NCBI GenBank assembly: GCA_003542385.1
Contig: DPKT01000197.1
Coordinates: forward strand, 1-6,125
From: Desulfomicrobium sp.
GTDB taxonomy: Bacteria > Desulfobacterota > Desulfovibrionia > Desulfovibrionales > Desulfomicrobiaceae
Direction: 5' to 3'
DNA: 6,125 bases
Positions 5,419 to 6,125 of this stretch are shown here, in pieces; the first letter of the stretch is position 1, and each line of letters begins with the position of its first letter. The position numbers were made by a program, and so were the translations under genes. The notes beneath the pieces are model-generated. The model saw only the letters and a list, made by a program, of their open reading frames with translations, made no database searches and was not told where the DNA came from.

Positions 5419-6125
5419 GTGTCCGAACCGACCTCGATGTCCCCGGACCCGCAGTACGGGTCCGCATGGAGAGAGCTGTGCGCAGGCCTGAACCGGCTCC
5501 ATCTCGATGAGAAGAGCTGGTGGAACGCGATCGTCGAAGACCGCGAAGCCGTCCTGCGGGTGGATGACTCCGCTGTGGAGGTGCGCATTCGCGGGAACGT
5601 TCTCGCCGTGATCGGGATGGGCGGCGGCGAGCCGCAATGCCGCATCGAACCGGGGCATCTCCTGCTGACCCACCCCGGATCGCGGGTCGTCCTCAGGTCC
5701 GTCGAAACGGATGCGAGGTCCGTCCGGAACCTGACCGAGCTGGCCGAACATTACGATCATGTCCGCCGCCGCGCCTGCCGTCATTCGGACCGGCGGCAGG
5801 CCATTCTGGATCGCCTCTTTCTCCGCCACTCCTGCGTCCTGGCCGTTGACGCCCCCTTCTCCGCCGGCCTGGTCGACCTCGTGGCCCTGTCTCCGCAGGG
5901 CACAGCCGTTTTTTTCCTGCTGCGGCGCTACGCTGACGGGGACCTGCGCCTGAATGGGCGCGGGGGCGTCGTCTGGCGGATGCGGGAAATGGACAGCCTG
6001 CTCGCGGACCAGGCCGCCGCCTCAATCTGGATCCGCGGCCTCCTGGAGCGCGGCGCCGCCCTCGACACCCGCCGCACGCGGCGTTACCGCCTGCCCGGAC
6101 CCCTGCACGTCCACCCGCATGCCCG
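5419..6125 (+). CDS. Hypothetical protein, incomplete at the right edge; possible degenerate PD-(D/E)XK nuclease fold
   Basis: An open frame with strong G/C bias at third positions runs 235 codons from GTG at 5419 to the window end without a stop. GGAGGAG (5403-5409) lies 9 nt before the GTG. An in-frame ATG at 5398 lacks a ribosome binding site, and an ATG at 5437 is the other choice. There is no signal peptide or membrane segment, so the protein is probably cytoplasmic. The N-terminal part (about 14-95) has W-R-E-L and S-W-W-N-A-I followed by strands. A basic helical part (about 101-137) follows. Residues 139-170 read C-V-L-A-V-D, then L-V-D-L-V-A-L-S and F-F-L-L-R-R-Y, which looks like the core of PD-(D/E)XK nucleases. 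However, the E-x-K position would be L-x-R, so catalysis is doubtful. I do not recognise the family. It lies 110 bp after tupC with no terminator between, so co-transcription is possible. Confidence 0.75.
   Translation, partial: MSEPTSMSPDPQYGSAWRELCAGLNRLHLDEKSWWNAIVEDREAVLRVDDSAVEVRIRGNVLAVIGMGGGEPQCRIEPGHLLLTHPGSRVVLRSVETDARSVRNLTELAEHYDHVRRRACRHSDRRQAILDRLFLRHSCVLAVDAPFSAGLVDLVALSPQGTAVFFLLRRYADGDLRLNGRGGVVWRMREMDSLLADQAAASIWIRGLLERGAALDTRRTRRYRLPGPLHVHPHA

Noticed and set aside
5380..5829. Minus-strand open frame opposite the right-edge gene
   Set aside because: The plus-strand frame has the expected third-position bias and a ribosome binding site, and stays open for 235 codons. The antisense frame has none of these supports.

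Overview
The window reads as chromosomal DNA from a GC-rich, motile Gram-negative bacterium. Three things point to a sulfate reducer of the Desulfovibrio/Desulfomicrobium type: a tungstate transporter (tupABC), a flagellar outer-membrane (FlgO-type) gene cluster with sigma-54 and sigma-28 promoters, and the codon usage. That placement is an inference; no rRNA or tRNA gene is present to confirm it.

Left part (1-1965, minus strand). A sigma-28 (FliA) type promoter at 1865-1891 fires leftward into a two-gene unit. The first gene is an outer-membrane lipoprotein of unrecognised family (1135-1827). The second, overlapping it by 4 bp, is a FlgO-domain protein fused to a C-terminal peptidoglycan-binding domain (383-1138). 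An AT-rich gap of 137 bp follows. After it comes a very small gene of 47 codons (102-245) with its own ribosome binding site, closed by a strong intrinsic terminator (22-59).

Middle (1858-2538, plus strand). Back to back with the sigma-28 promoter is a sigma-54 (-24/-12) promoter at 1910-1925. It drives a second FlgO-family lipoprotein (1966-2538). The divergent region therefore appears to place two envelope/flagellar transcripts under the two alternative flagellar sigma factors.

Right part (2539-5308, plus strand). A 46-bp symmetrical operator-like element (2567-2612) precedes tupA (tungstate-binding protein). tupA is followed by two hairpins, the second a full intrinsic terminator, then tupB (permease) and tupC (ATPase with a C-terminal oxyanion/TOBE-like domain), which overlap by ATGA. 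The internal terminator should make the binding protein more abundant than the membrane and ATPase components. TupA captures tungstate in the periplasm, TupB passes it through the inner membrane, and TupC powers the cycle. The metal would serve the tungsten cofactor enzymes such as formate dehydrogenases.

Right edge (5419-6125, plus strand). An incomplete gene of unrecognised family runs off the window. Its sequence hints at a degenerate PD-(D/E)XK nuclease fold.
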